Source: Micrococcales bacterium
GTDB lineage: Bacteria; Actinomycetota; Actinomycetes; Actinomycetales; Microbacteriaceae
Length of the DNA: 64,000 nt
Assembly (NCBI GenBank): GCA_017306245.1
Contig: JAFKIY010000003.1
Location: 62,001 to 126,000, forward strand
Direction of reading: 5' to 3'
Shown: positions 35,897 to 44,797 of the stretch, piece by piece
Position numbering within the stretch: the first letter of the stretch is position 1
Layout: the number at the start of each line of letters is the position of its first letter
Translations under genes and position numbers: made by a program
The notes under the pieces: model-generated
Database searches by the model: none
What the model was told of the DNA's origin: nothing
What the model saw: only the letters and a program-made list of their open reading frames with translations

Positions 35897-38343
35897 GCAC
35901 GGCGACAAAGGACAGCCCACAGTTGTGGGCTTCAGAGCCGGGGGCGGATCCAGGGCAGGAGCGGATCCGGGCCCGAATCGCGGGATTGCACTGTTCGCTG
36001 TGCACGGGAACGATCGAGAAAGCACTGGGCCGGATGGAGGGCGTCCGAACGGTCGCGGTATCCCTAACCCATGAGCAAGCCCTGGTCGACTACGACCCGG
36101 CTCTGGTGGGTCCGGAACAGATCCTGGGCACCCTGCGCGACATTGGGTACGAGCTCTACGACCCGCGCAAGCTGCGCCCGTTCGAGGAAGAAGAAGCCGC
36201 CCTGGTCCGGGAAGGTCTGAGGCTGCTGGCGGCGGTCACGGCAAGCCTGACCGCGATCGGGCTGATCGCGGCCGTGACCGGTGTGCTCTCGGTCCTGGTT
36301 CCGGCCACGGTTGTGGTCCTCATGATCCCGCTTTCCTACACGCTTCTGCGCCCGGCCGGCAGGAGCCGCGCCCTGGCCGGAGCCGCTGCTGTCGTAGCCC
36401 CCGGGGTCGCTGCCCTGGTGCTGCGGGCTACCGGGGTGCTGGTCGAACCAGTGATCAGTCTCGCCGCCGGGGCCTTGGCCTTGGCCGCGGTGCTGGTGAT
36501 CGGCCCACACATCCTGCGGATGGCCTACCAGTCCGCCCGACGCGGCATCCTGAACCAGCACGTACTGCTGGAAGTCGGGGCGTTCGCCGGGATCGCCGGC
36601 GGGCTGATCGGGTTGACCGGTCTGCTGCCGGACTACCCTACCGCGGAGTTTTTCGCGGTCACGGTGCTGATCATGAATTACCACATCTTCTCCGAGTGGC
36701 TCTCACTGCTGGTGAAAACCCGGTCGAGCCAGTCGGTGCGCAAACTGTTGGACCTGCAGCCAGATCTGGCACGCCTGGTCACCGATGACGAGACGGAGTC
36801 TGAGGTTCCGGTTGAAGAGGTTGATTTAGGGGCCCTGGTCCGGGTCTGGCCCGGGGAACGCATCCCCCTGGACGGCCGAATCCGTTCCGGAATGTCCGCG
36901 GTGGACGTGTCCCTGGTCACCGGTGAGCCGGTCCCGGCCGATGTCAGTCCCGGAGATGACGTCGTCGGCGGTTCCGTCAACGGCACCGGGACGCTGCTGG
37001 TTGAAGTCACCGCGACCGGAGCCGAAGGGTTCCTCGCGCAGGTGACCCGTCACGTCGAGGATGCGCGCGCCCTCAAACCCGGAATCCTGCACCTGGTCGA
37101 CAAGGTCCTGCGCATCTACACACCCACCATCCTGACCATCTCCGCCGTTGCGCTCGTTGGGTGGCTGCTCGGCAGCTGGGCGTTGACCGGGGAGCCGGAC
37201 GTGCGTCGGGCCGTATTCGCCGCCTTGAGCGTACTGGTCATGGGTTATCCCTGCGCCGTGGGTATCGCTGCCCCGCTGGCCATCGTGCGCGGTGCCGGAA
37301 CTGCCGCCGACAATGGAATCGTGATGCGCACCGGAGAAGCATTTCAAACCTTCCGCCAGGTCCGCACCGTCGTCCTGGACAAGACCGGCACCCTCACCGA
37401 AGGAAAACCCGCCGTCGCCGCCACCGAAACGGTCACCGGCACCGCCGATGACTTGCTCGCTCTGGCCGCCGCCGCCGAACAGCACTCCGAGCACCCGCTC
37501 GGGCGTGCGATCGTCGCCGCGGCCACGCTGACCGGGATCAGTTCCTCCCCGGCGCAGGGCTTCGAATCGGTTACCGGGTCCGGAGTCCGGGCCGTCATCG
37601 ACGGTGCCATCGTCTTAGCTGGGTCCCCGACGTTCCTGGCTGGAGAAGGCGTGGATCTGTCGACGCTTGTCCACCGGATCGAGCAATTCGAAACGGCCGG
37701 AAACACTGTTATCGTTATTGCCCGAGACGGACGTCCGGCCGGGGTGATCGCCTTGGCCGACCGGCTCCGCCCCGACGCCGTCGCGGCCGTCGCCTCGATG
37801 CGGGCGGCGGGCCTGAAACCGGTCCTGGTCACCGGGGACAACGAACATGCCGCTCGCCGTGTGGCCGAACAGACCGGAATAAACGATATCCGTGCCGGGG
37901 TTCGGCCAGAGGGTAAGGCTGCGATTATCCGAGAACTTCAGGCCGAAGGGGCCAGGGTTGCGATGGTCGGAGACGGCATCAACGACGCCCCGGCACTGAT
38001 GCAGGCCGACGTCGGCATCGCCGCAGGGGCGGGGACGGACATCGCCGTCGAATCCGCCGACATTGTGTTGCTGCGCCAGGACGTCGCCGGAGTGATGGAA
38101 GCCCGCCGGATTAGCGACAGCTCATACCGGCGCACCCGCAACAACGTAGCCCTCGCGTTCGCCTTCAACGGCATCGGGGTCCCATTGGCTACCACCGGGT
38201 TGATCTACCCCGTGTGGGCGATGGTCGCGATGGCCGCCTCGGTCACCGCCATCTTCCTGAACTCCATCGGTACCAGGCCCGCACTGCTCTTCGACGCGAT
38301 CCGCAGCGTCAAGGCCCGCCGGGCAAACCATGAAGACAACTGA
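35893..38343 (+). CDS. Heavy-metal P1B ATPase with YPC ion-site motif
   Basis: An 816-residue metal exporter. N-terminal HMA domain with GLHCSLCTGTIEKAL, eight predicted membrane helices, TGEP, ion-site motif VMGYPCAVGIAAPLA (YPC in place of CPC), DKTGTLTEG, SEHPLGRAI, and MVGDGINDAPALMQ. The last helices have FNGIGVPLA and MAASVTAIFLNSIGTR, unlike the YN/MxxSS of standard Cu pumps. The metal is therefore uncertain: regulator C77 suggests a divalent ion, whereas the HMA domains suggest Cu/Ag or Cd/Zn. Starts with GTG overlapping the chaperone gene. Confidence 0.92.
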   Translation: MSTATKDSPQLWASEPGADPGQERIRARIAGLHCSLCTGTIEKALGRMEGVRTVAVSLTHEQALVDYDPALVGPEQILGTLRDIGYELYDPRKLRPFEEEEAALVREGLRLLAAVTASLTAIGLIAAVTGVLSVLVPATVVVLMIPLSYTLLRPAGRSRALAGAAAVVAPGVAALVLRATGVLVEPVISLAAGALALAAVLVIGPHILRMAYQSARRGILNQHVLLEVGAFAGIAGGLIGLTGLLPDYPTAEFFAVTVLIMNYHIFSEWLSLLVKTRSSQSVRKLLDLQPDLARLVTDDETESEVPVEEVDLGALVRVWPGERIPLDGRIRSGMSAVDVSLVTGEPVPADVSPGDDVVGGSVNGTGTLLVEVTATGAEGFLAQVTRHVEDARALKPGILHLVDKVLRIYTPTILTISAVALVGWLLGSWALTGEPDVRRAVFAALSVLVMGYPCAVGIAAPLAIVRGAGTAADNGIVMRTGEAFQTFRQVRTVVLDKTGTLTEGKPAVAATETVTGTADDLLALAAAAEQHSEHPLGRAIVAAATLTGISSSPAQGFESVTGSGVRAVIDGAIVLAGSPTFLAGEGVDLSTLVHRIEQFETAGNTVIVIARDGRPAGVIALADRLRPDAVAAVASMRAAGLKPVLVTGDNEHAARRVAEQTGINDIRAGVRPEGKAAIIRELQAEGARVAMVGDGINDAPALMQADVGIAAGAGTDIAVESADIVLLRQDVAGVMEARRISDSSYRRTRNNVALAFAFNGIGVPLATTGLIYPVWAMVAMAASVTAIFLNSIGTRPALLFDAIRSVKARRANHEDN

Positions 38344-38372
38344 AAACCCGACCCAGACTGGAAAGAAGTCCA

Positions 38373-38585
38373 GTGATCCCCACCATCGATAACAACACCC
38401 TCAACGACACCCTCTCCTTGTCCGGGCCGGTGCTGCTCGACTTCTGGCATGAGGCCTGTGCCAGCTGCCGCGCACTGGAACCGCGAATGGAACGCTTCGC
38501 CCGGGAGCACCCCGACGTCTTCCGCGCCTACGGGATCGACGCCGACGCCAGCATCGGGCTCGCTGACCGGTTGACAGTTGGGTGA
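38373..38585 (+). pseudogene. Truncated thioredoxin at island edge
   Basis: A 70-residue frame with the first half of a thioredoxin: LSGPVLLDFWHEACASCRAL carries the CxxC active site (CASC), followed by GIDADASIGLADRLTV. The second half, with the cis-proline strand, is missing; the frame ends after RLTVG. It starts with GTG 29 bp after the ATPase. The break lies about 150 bp before the tRNA-like sequence, so the gene was probably cut when the island was inserted or rearranged. Confidence 0.8.
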
Positions 38586-38733
38586 ACCCCAATTCGACTC
38601 GCTCGCCAGAAACTCTCCACAAAGCAACGGGAACTGCCCGGTAACAGATGGAACCAGATCGGGGTAAACTCGATGGTACAGAGCAACATCCATCCGTAAC
38701 GACGGGGTCTTCAGCCCACTGACAGCACGGTAC

Positions 38734-38809
38734 GCTTCCCTAGCTAAATTGGCAGAGCAACTGACCCACAATCAGTGGGTTCCGGGTTCAAGTCCCGGGG
38801 GGTGTACCA
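38734..38809 (+). tRNA. tRNA-Lys-like sequence, probably a pseudo-tRNA at an attachment site
   Basis: The D arm (TAGCTAAATTGGCAGAGCA), anticodon stem (ACTGA/TCAGT), variable loop, T arm (CCGGG TTCAAGT CCCGG) and encoded CCA resemble actinobacterial tRNA-Lys. However, the 5' acceptor strand (GCTTCCC) pairs poorly with GGGGTGT. The anticodon loop reads CCCACAA, giving CAC with C at position 33 instead of U. An intact 3' half with a damaged 5' half is what an integrase crossover inside a tRNA gene leaves. Function as a tRNA is doubtful. Confidence 0.6.
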
Positions 38810-38873
38810 ACTAGAGGCCTTCCGGTATATTGACGACTACTCATCGTTTACCTAGGACGGTGGGGACGCGCAG

Positions 38874-40643
38874 GTGTCAGAACCTGTAGCGAACGGAACT
38901 GTACTCGAAAGCTCTGGAATCATGACGAAACCCCGTCGTTACTTAACCCTGCTCGCCGTCACCGGATTGACGGCCGGAATGACGCTCATCTCGGCTACCC
39001 CGGCGTTCGCCGTGGTACCCACTTTGGAAGTGTGTAGTTCATGCACGTACACGACAATTTCCGCAGCGGTGGCTGCCGCATCGAACGGTGACACCATTCA
39101 GGTGGATGCCGGCACGTACCCGGAATCGGTCACCATCGACAAGTCTCTAACCCTCGTCGGGCCGAACTCGACAACGTCGCCGAATACCCCGGATCCACTC
39201 GTGGCCAACACGGCGCGAGTTGCCGAGGCGATAGTGAAACCAGCCGGTGCCGCCGGCGCCCATGCGTTCATCGTGGCTGACCGCGTGACCTCGGTCAGCA
39301 TCTCGGGCTTCACGGTAGACCTCTCGAGCGGGGTTACCGACCAGAGGTACTTCATGATGGCGGGGAACCAGGCAGACCTTAATCTCTCTCTCACCCACAA
39401 CATCTTCGAAGGAGCGAGCGACACGAGCGTCGGCTACATCGTGGTCAAGAGTGCACTGGGAAATGCTAATGTCACCGTGACCGACAACAGGTTCACAGAA
39501 AGCGGTTCCAGCAACGGGCTGCGGATCAACAACACGACAGCAAGTGGAACGACGAACCTCACTGTGACCAACAATGTGTGGCTCGACAACAAGGGTCTCG
39601 CCCTCAACAACAGCTACGACACCGGGGCCACGACGGGAACGATCAGCAACAACTGGATCGGCAACTCGACCCCGGGCACCTCTGGCGTCGATAACTTCGG
39701 GCTGCGGCAAGGCGGAATGGTTCTTGCCGGAAACTACGGCGGTCTTCAGGTCACGCACAACACGTTCGCGGACATCGAAGACGCGGTGGTCAGTTTTTGG
39801 ACCGGATTCTCCGGAACCTTAGCCTTCACAGACAACTCGATTGACGGGTACAGCAACGTTGCGGGCTACGCGGCGATTTACGTTCGTCCCAGTGGGAGTG
39901 GCCTGGTGAGCGATATCTCCAGCGTCACGTTTGTTCGAAACACGTTCGACAATCCGACAACTGGATCCCGTACGCTGCTCAACCAAACGGACACGGGCAA
40001 TTTCGCAGCGGCCGATAACTGGTGGGGCAGCGAATCGGGTCCGGATACCGGCCAGATCGTTGGCCCGAACGTCAGCATCCTTCCCTGGTTGGCCGGACCC
40101 GTGAACACGAGCAAACAGATCCTCGGCGTTACGGCTCACGACGGCGAGGTTTCGCTGATTGACGGTGCAGGAACGCCAACGGTTACCATCCCGACCGGGC
40201 AAGTGACCGGAGGCGGAATGGCCTGGTTCGAGTATTCGCCGCTGTCTGCGAGCGACCTGCCCGGTGCCGGGTCGTTGCCCTTTGGCGATGTAGCTATTCG
40301 TATCGACATTGCACTGAAAACCAACGGAATGAGCGTTGAAGGACCCTTCACGGTGTGCGTCAACGGGGCGGCACCTCAACGGCTGTGGCACTACGAAGGC
40401 AGTGAGTGGGTCGACATAACGAACCGAGGACTTGGCGGGCAGACGGTTACGCCAGTGTCCGGGAAGTTGTGCGGAATGGTGTCAGGATTCTCGCCGTTCG
40501 CTTTGGCGGGCTCGGGCGCACTCGCCTCGACCGGCGTCTCGAGTGCTTTGCTGCTCGGCGGCACACTGGGCGGAGCTGTACTCCTTCTCCTCGGTATTGG
40601 CGCCGTGGTTATCCGCCGCAGGGCGTTGGCGCGCCTGCGCTAG
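38874..40643 (+). CDS. Cell-surface right-handed beta-helix protein with LAXTG sorting signal
   Basis: A 589-residue exported protein. The signal peptide (RYLTLLAVTGLTAGMTLISA, cleavage after AFA) follows ATG 38,922; a GTG at 38,874 gives a longer form. Residues about 60-400 are parallel beta-helix repeats (pectin-lyase fold; YTTISAAVAAASNGDTIQVD, then many VTxNxF/NNxW repeats). The end has LASTG near residue 550, a hydrophobic helix and a basic tail (RRRALARLR), as in sortase E type anchors. It may bind or modify polysaccharide. No catalytic residues were identified. Confidence 0.85.
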   Translation: MSEPVANGTVLESSGIMTKPRRYLTLLAVTGLTAGMTLISATPAFAVVPTLEVCSSCTYTTISAAVAAASNGDTIQVDAGTYPESVTIDKSLTLVGPNSTTSPNTPDPLVANTARVAEAIVKPAGAAGAHAFIVADRVTSVSISGFTVDLSSGVTDQRYFMMAGNQADLNLSLTHNIFEGASDTSVGYIVVKSALGNANVTVTDNRFTESGSSNGLRINNTTASGTTNLTVTNNVWLDNKGLALNNSYDTGATTGTISNNWIGNSTPGTSGVDNFGLRQGGMVLAGNYGGLQVTHNTFADIEDAVVSFWTGFSGTLAFTDNSIDGYSNVAGYAAIYVRPSGSGLVSDISSVTFVRNTFDNPTTGSRTLLNQTDTGNFAAADNWWGSESGPDTGQIVGPNVSILPWLAGPVNTSKQILGVTAHDGEVSLIDGAGTPTVTIPTGQVTGGGMAWFEYSPLSASDLPGAGSLPFGDVAIRIDIALKTNGMSVEGPFTVCVNGAAPQRLWHYEGSEWVDITNRGLGGQTVTPVSGKLCGMVSGFSPFALAGSGALASTGVSSALLLGGTLGGAVLLLLGIGAVVIRRRALARLR

Positions 40644-40655
40644 TCGGACAGTTCC

Positions 40656-40685
40656 GGGCCGGACACGCGAGAGCGTGTCCGGCCC
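40656..40685 (+). terminator. Strong terminator hairpin
   Basis: 13-bp perfect stem GGGCCGGACACGC / GCGTGTCCGGCCC with a GAGA loop, 12 nt after the beta-helix gene stop. Followed by TTCACG rather than a T-tract. Confidence 0.85.
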
Positions 40686-40730
40686 TTCACGTCTCTGAGT
40701 GAGAGGCGCCGACTACGCGGTGCAATTTGC

Positions 40731-40907
40731 TCAGCGGTCGATGCGGTGCATGATGTGCACCGGGATGAACACTCCGGCCGCGACCGCGAGCAGTCCGCCC
40801 GCGAACGTCACGAGGCCAAGGTGCTCGGCAACGTCGAAGGCGATGCCCATGAGGTAGAGCCCCAGGACGAAGAGCGCGAATGAGATGACGAAGCCGATAC
40901 CGTTCAT
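40731..40907 (-). CDS. Small two-helix membrane protein
   Basis: A 58-residue protein, too short for many gene finders: two membrane helices (GFVISFALFVLGLYLMGIAF and VTFAGGLLAVAAGVFIPVHI) and a basic end HIMHRIDR. ATG at 40,907. It lies just downstream of the Ala/Pro-rich membrane protein gene in the same direction. Codon use is typical of the genome. Function unknown. Confidence 0.7.
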   Translation of the reverse strand: MNGIGFVISFALFVLGLYLMGIAFDVAEHLGLVTFAGGLLAVAAGVFIPVHIMHRIDR

Positions 40908-40925
40908 GACACCATCCTAGGATGC

Positions 40926-41366
40926 CTACGGCTTCTTCGGGGCAGCCTTCGACGTGCCCTTTGCGGACACCTTCGGAGTCCGCGGAACAGTGGACGCCAG
41001 CTTGGCGGGAGCCTTCGCCGACGTCGACGCTTTCGCGGCGGGCTTCGCCGCCGATGCGGCGGCGGGCTTCGCTGCCGCCGGAGCCGACTTGGCAGCGGCC
41101 GGACTTGCGGCAGCAGGGGCCGACGTTGCGGCCGGTGCGGCCGGTGCGGCAGGCGCGGCAGGCGTGGCCGGTGCGGCAGGAGCCACGGGTCGGGGCGGCT
41201 CATTCTTCGCAACATACAGCTGGGCTGCACGCGTGCCGATGAGCAGGAAGCGCACGAGCAGGAAAAGGATTCCCACCACCGCGATGAAGCACAGCATCCA
41301 GATCATGGCGAAAAACATCCCGCCCATAATGGACATGAATCCGTGACCAAATCCCCAGCCGTACAT
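40926..41366 (-). CDS. Membrane protein with Ala/Pro/Lys-rich tail
   Basis: A 146-residue protein: MYGWGFGHGFMSIMGGMFFA start, one or two membrane helices (MIWMLCFIAVVGILFLLVRF), then a low-complexity tail of about 90 residues rich in Ala, Pro, Lys and Ser (AAPATPAAPAAPAAPAATS). The tail resembles cell-wall-spanning or histone-like disordered tails. The start at 41,366 was preferred because the upstream part of the frame is antisense to other genes. It follows the 41,369 gene by 2 bp. Confidence 0.75.
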   Translation of the reverse strand: MYGWGFGHGFMSIMGGMFFAMIWMLCFIAVVGILFLLVRFLLIGTRAAQLYVAKNEPPRPVAPAAPATPAAPAAPAAPAATSAPAAASPAAAKSAPAAAKPAAASAAKPAAKASTSAKAPAKLASTVPRTPKVSAKGTSKAAPKKP

Positions 41367-41368
41367 GC

Positions 41369-41557
41369 CTACTCCTCTAACTCGTCGATGTCTTGTTCTT
41401 TCAGAACCGTGCCCACTGCGATTGCGACGGTCAGCCCCCACACGACCCACATGAGCGCGAGACGCCAGTCCCGCGGCCCTTTGCGGGTCGCCTGCACCGT
41501 GCTCCAGCCGCCGAAAAGCGCGCTGAGCACCGTGCCGCTGAAAATGAACTTTCGCAC
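41369..41557 (-). CDS. Small membrane protein
   Basis: A 62-residue protein with a first helix around FSGTVLSALFGGWSTVQ and a second, ALMWVVWGLTVAIAVGTVLK, and an acidic end (EQDIDELEE). It is the first gene of a leftward group of three small membrane-protein genes (41,369; 40,926; 40,731). No family known to me. Confidence 0.7.
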   Translation of the reverse strand: MRKFIFSGTVLSALFGGWSTVQATRKGPRDWRLALMWVVWGLTVAIAVGTVLKEQDIDELEE

Positions 41558-41621
41558 GGCTCAACGCTACCGTGTTCCTCCGGGCGGCACGGAATCACGG
41601 ATGCGATACACAGGCGACGCC

Positions 41622-41636
41622 TATGCTGGCGGCGTG
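41622..41636 (+). promoter_or_regulatory. Leaderless promoter of phosphoribosyltransferase
   Basis: TATGCT -10 box at 41,622-41,627, followed after 6 nt by the GTG at 41,634. The same -10/start spacing occurs before several other genes in this part of the window. Confidence 0.5.
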
Positions 41637-42281
41637 ACCAGAAAGTTCCGCGATCGCGAGGATGCCGGCAAGGCGCTCGCCACCGCGTTGACGGATGTCG
41701 ACGTCGGCAACGCGATCGTGCTCGGTCTCCCCCGGGGCGGCGTGCCGGTTGCCGCGGTGGTCGCGAAAGCGTTGGGGGCGCCGCTGGACGTCGTCGTCGT
41801 GCGCAAAGTGGGCGTGCCCGGCCACGCGGAACTCGCCATGGGGGCGATCGCGTCCATCGCGGGGGAGGTCGTCACGGTGCGCAACGAGTCGGTGCTCCGC
41901 GGGGCGGGATCGGATGCGCTGCTCCGATTCGAAGGGGTCGCCGAGCGTGAACGGACAGAACTGGAACGGAGGCAGGAGCTGTATCGGGCCGGCCGCGAAC
42001 CGCTGCGGGTTGCGGGGAAGGATGTCATCCTCGTCGACGACGGCATCGCGACAGGCTCCACGATGCGCGCAGCGGTGCTCGCGCTGGACTCCTCGGATGC
42101 GGCATCCGTGACCGTAGCCGTGCCGGTCGGGCCGGCAGACACACTCGCCGAATTCGAAACCCTCGTCGACCGTGTCGTGTGTGTGAGCGTGCCCGAACCG
42201 TTTTGGGCGGTCGGGCAGGCGTACGACGACTTCACCCAGACGTCGGATGACGAGGTGCGGAGGCTGCTCGGGGCAGGCTGA
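41634..42281 (+). CDS. Phosphoribosyltransferase-domain protein
   Basis: A 215-residue protein with a type I PRT fold: KFRDREDAGKALATAL, VLGLPRGGVPVAAVVAKALG and the PRPP loop DVILVDDGIATGSTMRAAV. The family is the stand-alone or erythromycin-esterase-associated type found in actinobacteria, whose substrate is unknown. I favour the GTG at 41,634 because a -10 box lies 6 nt before it; ATG 41,601 would add 11 residues. The end overlaps the convergent kinase-like gene by 50 bp. Confidence 0.88.
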   Translation: MTRKFRDREDAGKALATALTDVDVGNAIVLGLPRGGVPVAAVVAKALGAPLDVVVVRKVGVPGHAELAMGAIASIAGEVVTVRNESVLRGAGSDALLRFEGVAERERTELERRQELYRAGREPLRVAGKDVILVDDGIATGSTMRAAVLALDSSDAASVTVAVPVGPADTLAEFETLVDRVVCVSVPEPFWAVGQAYDDFTQTSDDEVRRLLGAG

Positions 42282-43128
42282 GGTCAGGCTCCTCAAGCGT
42301 GCCTGCCGCGAGGCGATCGCGGAAGTTGTGGATGGCGTGGTTCCGCAGGACGAGGTCGCCGACGATGTCTGCGGCGGCCGCAACCTGGAGCGAGAGCGTC
42401 GCCCTGTGCACCCGCGCCCGCATCACCGTCGCCCCGTCCGCGATGTCCTGCAGCGGCGCGGAACCGAAGCAGCCGATCAGGGGTGCGAGGTCTGCGGCGG
42501 GATCGCCGATACCGGTGCAATCGAAATCGATCAGGCCGGAAACGCGGCCGTTCTCCAACAGGATGTTGTGCAGGCCGAAGTCTCCGTGGACAAACGTGCG
42601 CGGCGCATCCGACTCGACATCCAGAAGTCTCGCGATCACAGCCGCGGCCGCCCGGCGCGTCTGCTTATCGTGATCCGAGAGAATCCGCGAAACACGCTCT
42701 GGCCACTCCGGGCCACCGCACCATGCCCGGACGGGACCGACGACATCCGTGGGGATGGTCGCAAGTTCGGTGAGCACGTGTGCCAATGAAGTGCGGACCC
42801 GGGACCAGCGGATGTTCGGATCGGCGCTGCCCTCGACAACGGTGGTTCCATAGGCCGACCACTCCGGCATCGAGCTCAGTTCGGTGGTGAGCCGCGGAAT
42901 GGCGGCAGTGAGGTGCGCGGAGGCGAGCGCATCGAGTGTGCGCATTTCCCGAACTGCTCGATCTTCGTGCCCGGCGCCCGTGCACACGCGGAGAGCTGTT
43001 GAGTTTCCGATTAGGGCAACCTCGTGGAAAGCGCCACGGGTGAACGTTGCGGAAGGCCAGTCGAACTGGGGGAGGCTCGCGGACACGGCTCCCCAGAGCA
43101 GGTCTCTCGAGGATTCGGGAATTGCCAT
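42232..43128 (-). CDS. Aminoglycoside phosphotransferase/choline kinase-like protein
   Basis: A 298-residue small-molecule kinase fold. Catalytic loop FVHGDFGLHNILLENG (Brenner motif with catalytic Asp and Asn) and metal-binding LIDFDCTGIGDPAADLAPL are intact. Such proteins phosphorylate hydroxyl groups of antibiotics, sugars or choline; the substrate is unknown, and resistance should not be assumed. Its 3' end overlaps the phosphoribosyltransferase gene tail to tail. Confidence 0.88.
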   Translation of the reverse strand: MAIPESSRDLLWGAVSASLPQFDWPSATFTRGAFHEVALIGNSTALRVCTGAGHEDRAVREMRTLDALASAHLTAAIPRLTTELSSMPEWSAYGTTVVEGSADPNIRWSRVRTSLAHVLTELATIPTDVVGPVRAWCGGPEWPERVSRILSDHDKQTRRAAAAVIARLLDVESDAPRTFVHGDFGLHNILLENGRVSGLIDFDCTGIGDPAADLAPLIGCFGSAPLQDIADGATVMRARVHRATLSLQVAAAADIVGDLVLRNHAIHNFRDRLAAGTLEEPDLSLPRAASAPRHPTSG

Positions 43129-43324
43129 GACCCGTCCCCTTCCTCATCCGGTGTGCCAAGAGCAACGATACGGAAGGCCGTGCAGCAGCGTTGGTGAACG
43201 GCCGGTGTCGTGCGGGCGGCAGTCACCTCGGACCGTTGGGGCGGCTCCTCTCCCGAAACCACCCTGTGGAAAGCTTTTCTCCACCAGTCTTCGAAATCGC
43301 TTGTAGACATGCGTTCGAGAATGA

Positions 43325-43339
43325 GATAATTTATGCATG
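43325..43339 (+). promoter_or_regulatory. Leaderless promoter of DUF222/HNH gene
   Basis: GATAAT -10 box (43,325-43,330), 6 nt before the ATG at 43,337. No ribosome site is present. Confidence 0.6.
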
Positions 43340-44782
43340 TCAACATTCGCACAAACGCTCGTCGAGACCGCCACCGCGGTCGCGGCGTTCGGCGCGGATG
43401 TTTCCGACTTCGAGGCGCTGTCCGACGACCGTTTGCTTGAGCTCGCGACCGTGATCGCCGCGCATGAGCGGGCGTTCGGACTGGTGAAAGCACAGCACGC
43501 CGCCCAGGTCGCCCGCCGGTCGCGTCGCGAATTCGGCCACTCAGGTCTTGCCGCCCGCAACGGATTCGCGTCGCCTCAGAAGTTTCTGCAGCACGTGGGG
43601 AACGTCACGGCGCGCGAGGCCGGCCAGCTCATTTCGCTCGGATCCGCGCTCGGGGAGGCGGAGGCTGCGCGCGAACTGCTCGACTCCGGAATCACCGAGG
43701 TGGGCGGAGCGCCGGTCGAATTGCCGTGGGATGCGCCCATCACGGGGGCCCTGGCCAGCGGCCTGCTCAGCGTAGCCGGAGCCGACGCGCTGCGGCGCGG
43801 CCTGGGCGATCCTACAGAGGCCATCACAGGCCGGATGCTCGCGGAGCTGGCGGAACGCCTCATTCGGGAGTGCTCCGAGCTGAGCCCGGATCGGCTGCTG
43901 AAGGCGGCGCGAGTCGAACGGGAACTCCTCGACCTCGACGGCATCCAGGCCAGAGAACAGGAACTCTACGAGCGAGGCGGCGTGAAGCTCTTCCCCCAGA
44001 CCGACGGGATGTTGCGGCTGACCGGGCAAATCGACCCCGAATCGGCCGCAATACTGAACACCGCGCTGGACCCGTTCACGAGTCCGCGCAGGGGCGGGCC
44101 GAGATTCACGCGAACCGAAGACATTGCCCGGGCGCAGGCCATCATCGACGACCCGCGAACCACCGAACGGCTCACGCTCGACGGACTCCTCGAACTCGTG
44201 AAACGGGGATCGGCCGCCGACCCCGCCACAATGCAGCCGGCCATGCGCGCACTGGTCAAAATCGTGAGCACGGTCGACACGGCGGAAGCAGACATCAACG
44301 CGGGAGATCCCGCATCCGACACCGGGTTTGGCGTCATCGAAAGCAACGGCGAACTCGTTTCCACGGCATCGGTGCAGCGAGCCCTGTGCGATGGAGACTC
44401 GGTCCACGTGACGGTCGACTCGCACGGAAAACCGCTCGACCTCGGCCGCACGAGCCGCCTGTTCGACCGCCGCCAACGAGAAGCACTCGCCGTGCGCGAC
44501 GGCGGATGCCTGTGGCCGGGATGTGATCGCCCACCCGCGTTCACCGAAGCACATCACACGAAACAGTGGAAACGCGACCGCGGAAAAACCAACATCGCGG
44601 ACGGGGTGCTCCTGTGCCGGTTCCATCACCTCCAACTGCACAACAATCATTGGGAAATTACGCGGCGCAAAACCGACTACTGGCTCACGCCACCGCGAAG
44701 CGTCGACCCCGCGCAGAACCCCATCCTCCTGAAATCGAAGAGCACACTCATCGAACACCTGCGCCGCCGCGCCGCAAGCTGA
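43337..44782 (+). CDS. DUF222 / HNH endonuclease domain protein (13E12-type)
   Basis: A 481-residue protein of the actinobacterial DUF222 plus HNH family, often present in many copies and once called the 13E12 repeat family. The N-terminal 350 residues are DUF222 (helical; REFGHSGLAARNGFASPQKF, LTGQIDPESAAILNTALDP). The C-terminal HNH nuclease has LWPGCDRPPAFTEAHHTKQW and LLCRFHHLQLHNNHW, with the expected His and Cys residues. Its biological role is unknown; homing or mobile behaviour has been suggested. Transcript probably leaderless. Confidence 0.93.
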   Translation: MSTFAQTLVETATAVAAFGADVSDFEALSDDRLLELATVIAAHERAFGLVKAQHAAQVARRSRREFGHSGLAARNGFASPQKFLQHVGNVTAREAGQLISLGSALGEAEAARELLDSGITEVGGAPVELPWDAPITGALASGLLSVAGADALRRGLGDPTEAITGRMLAELAERLIRECSELSPDRLLKAARVERELLDLDGIQAREQELYERGGVKLFPQTDGMLRLTGQIDPESAAILNTALDPFTSPRRGGPRFTRTEDIARAQAIIDDPRTTERLTLDGLLELVKRGSAADPATMQPAMRALVKIVSTVDTAEADINAGDPASDTGFGVIESNGELVSTASVQRALCDGDSVHVTVDSHGKPLDLGRTSRLFDRRQREALAVRDGGCLWPGCDRPPAFTEAHHTKQWKRDRGKTNIADGVLLCRFHHLQLHNNHWEITRRKTDYWLTPPRSVDPAQNPILLKSKSTLIEHLRRRAAS

Positions 44783-44797
44783 GCACAAGGTGGCAAA

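Noticed and set aside
38734..38809. Functional tRNA-Val(CAC)
   Set aside because: The loop would read CAC, but position 33 is C, the acceptor stem has a mismatch and wobble pairs, and the body is otherwise of tRNA-Lys type; a pseudo-tRNA is more likely.
42232..43128. Calling the phosphotransferase-fold gene an antibiotic resistance gene
   Set aside because: The motifs only show a kinase fold shared with many housekeeping kinases; substrate cannot be inferred.
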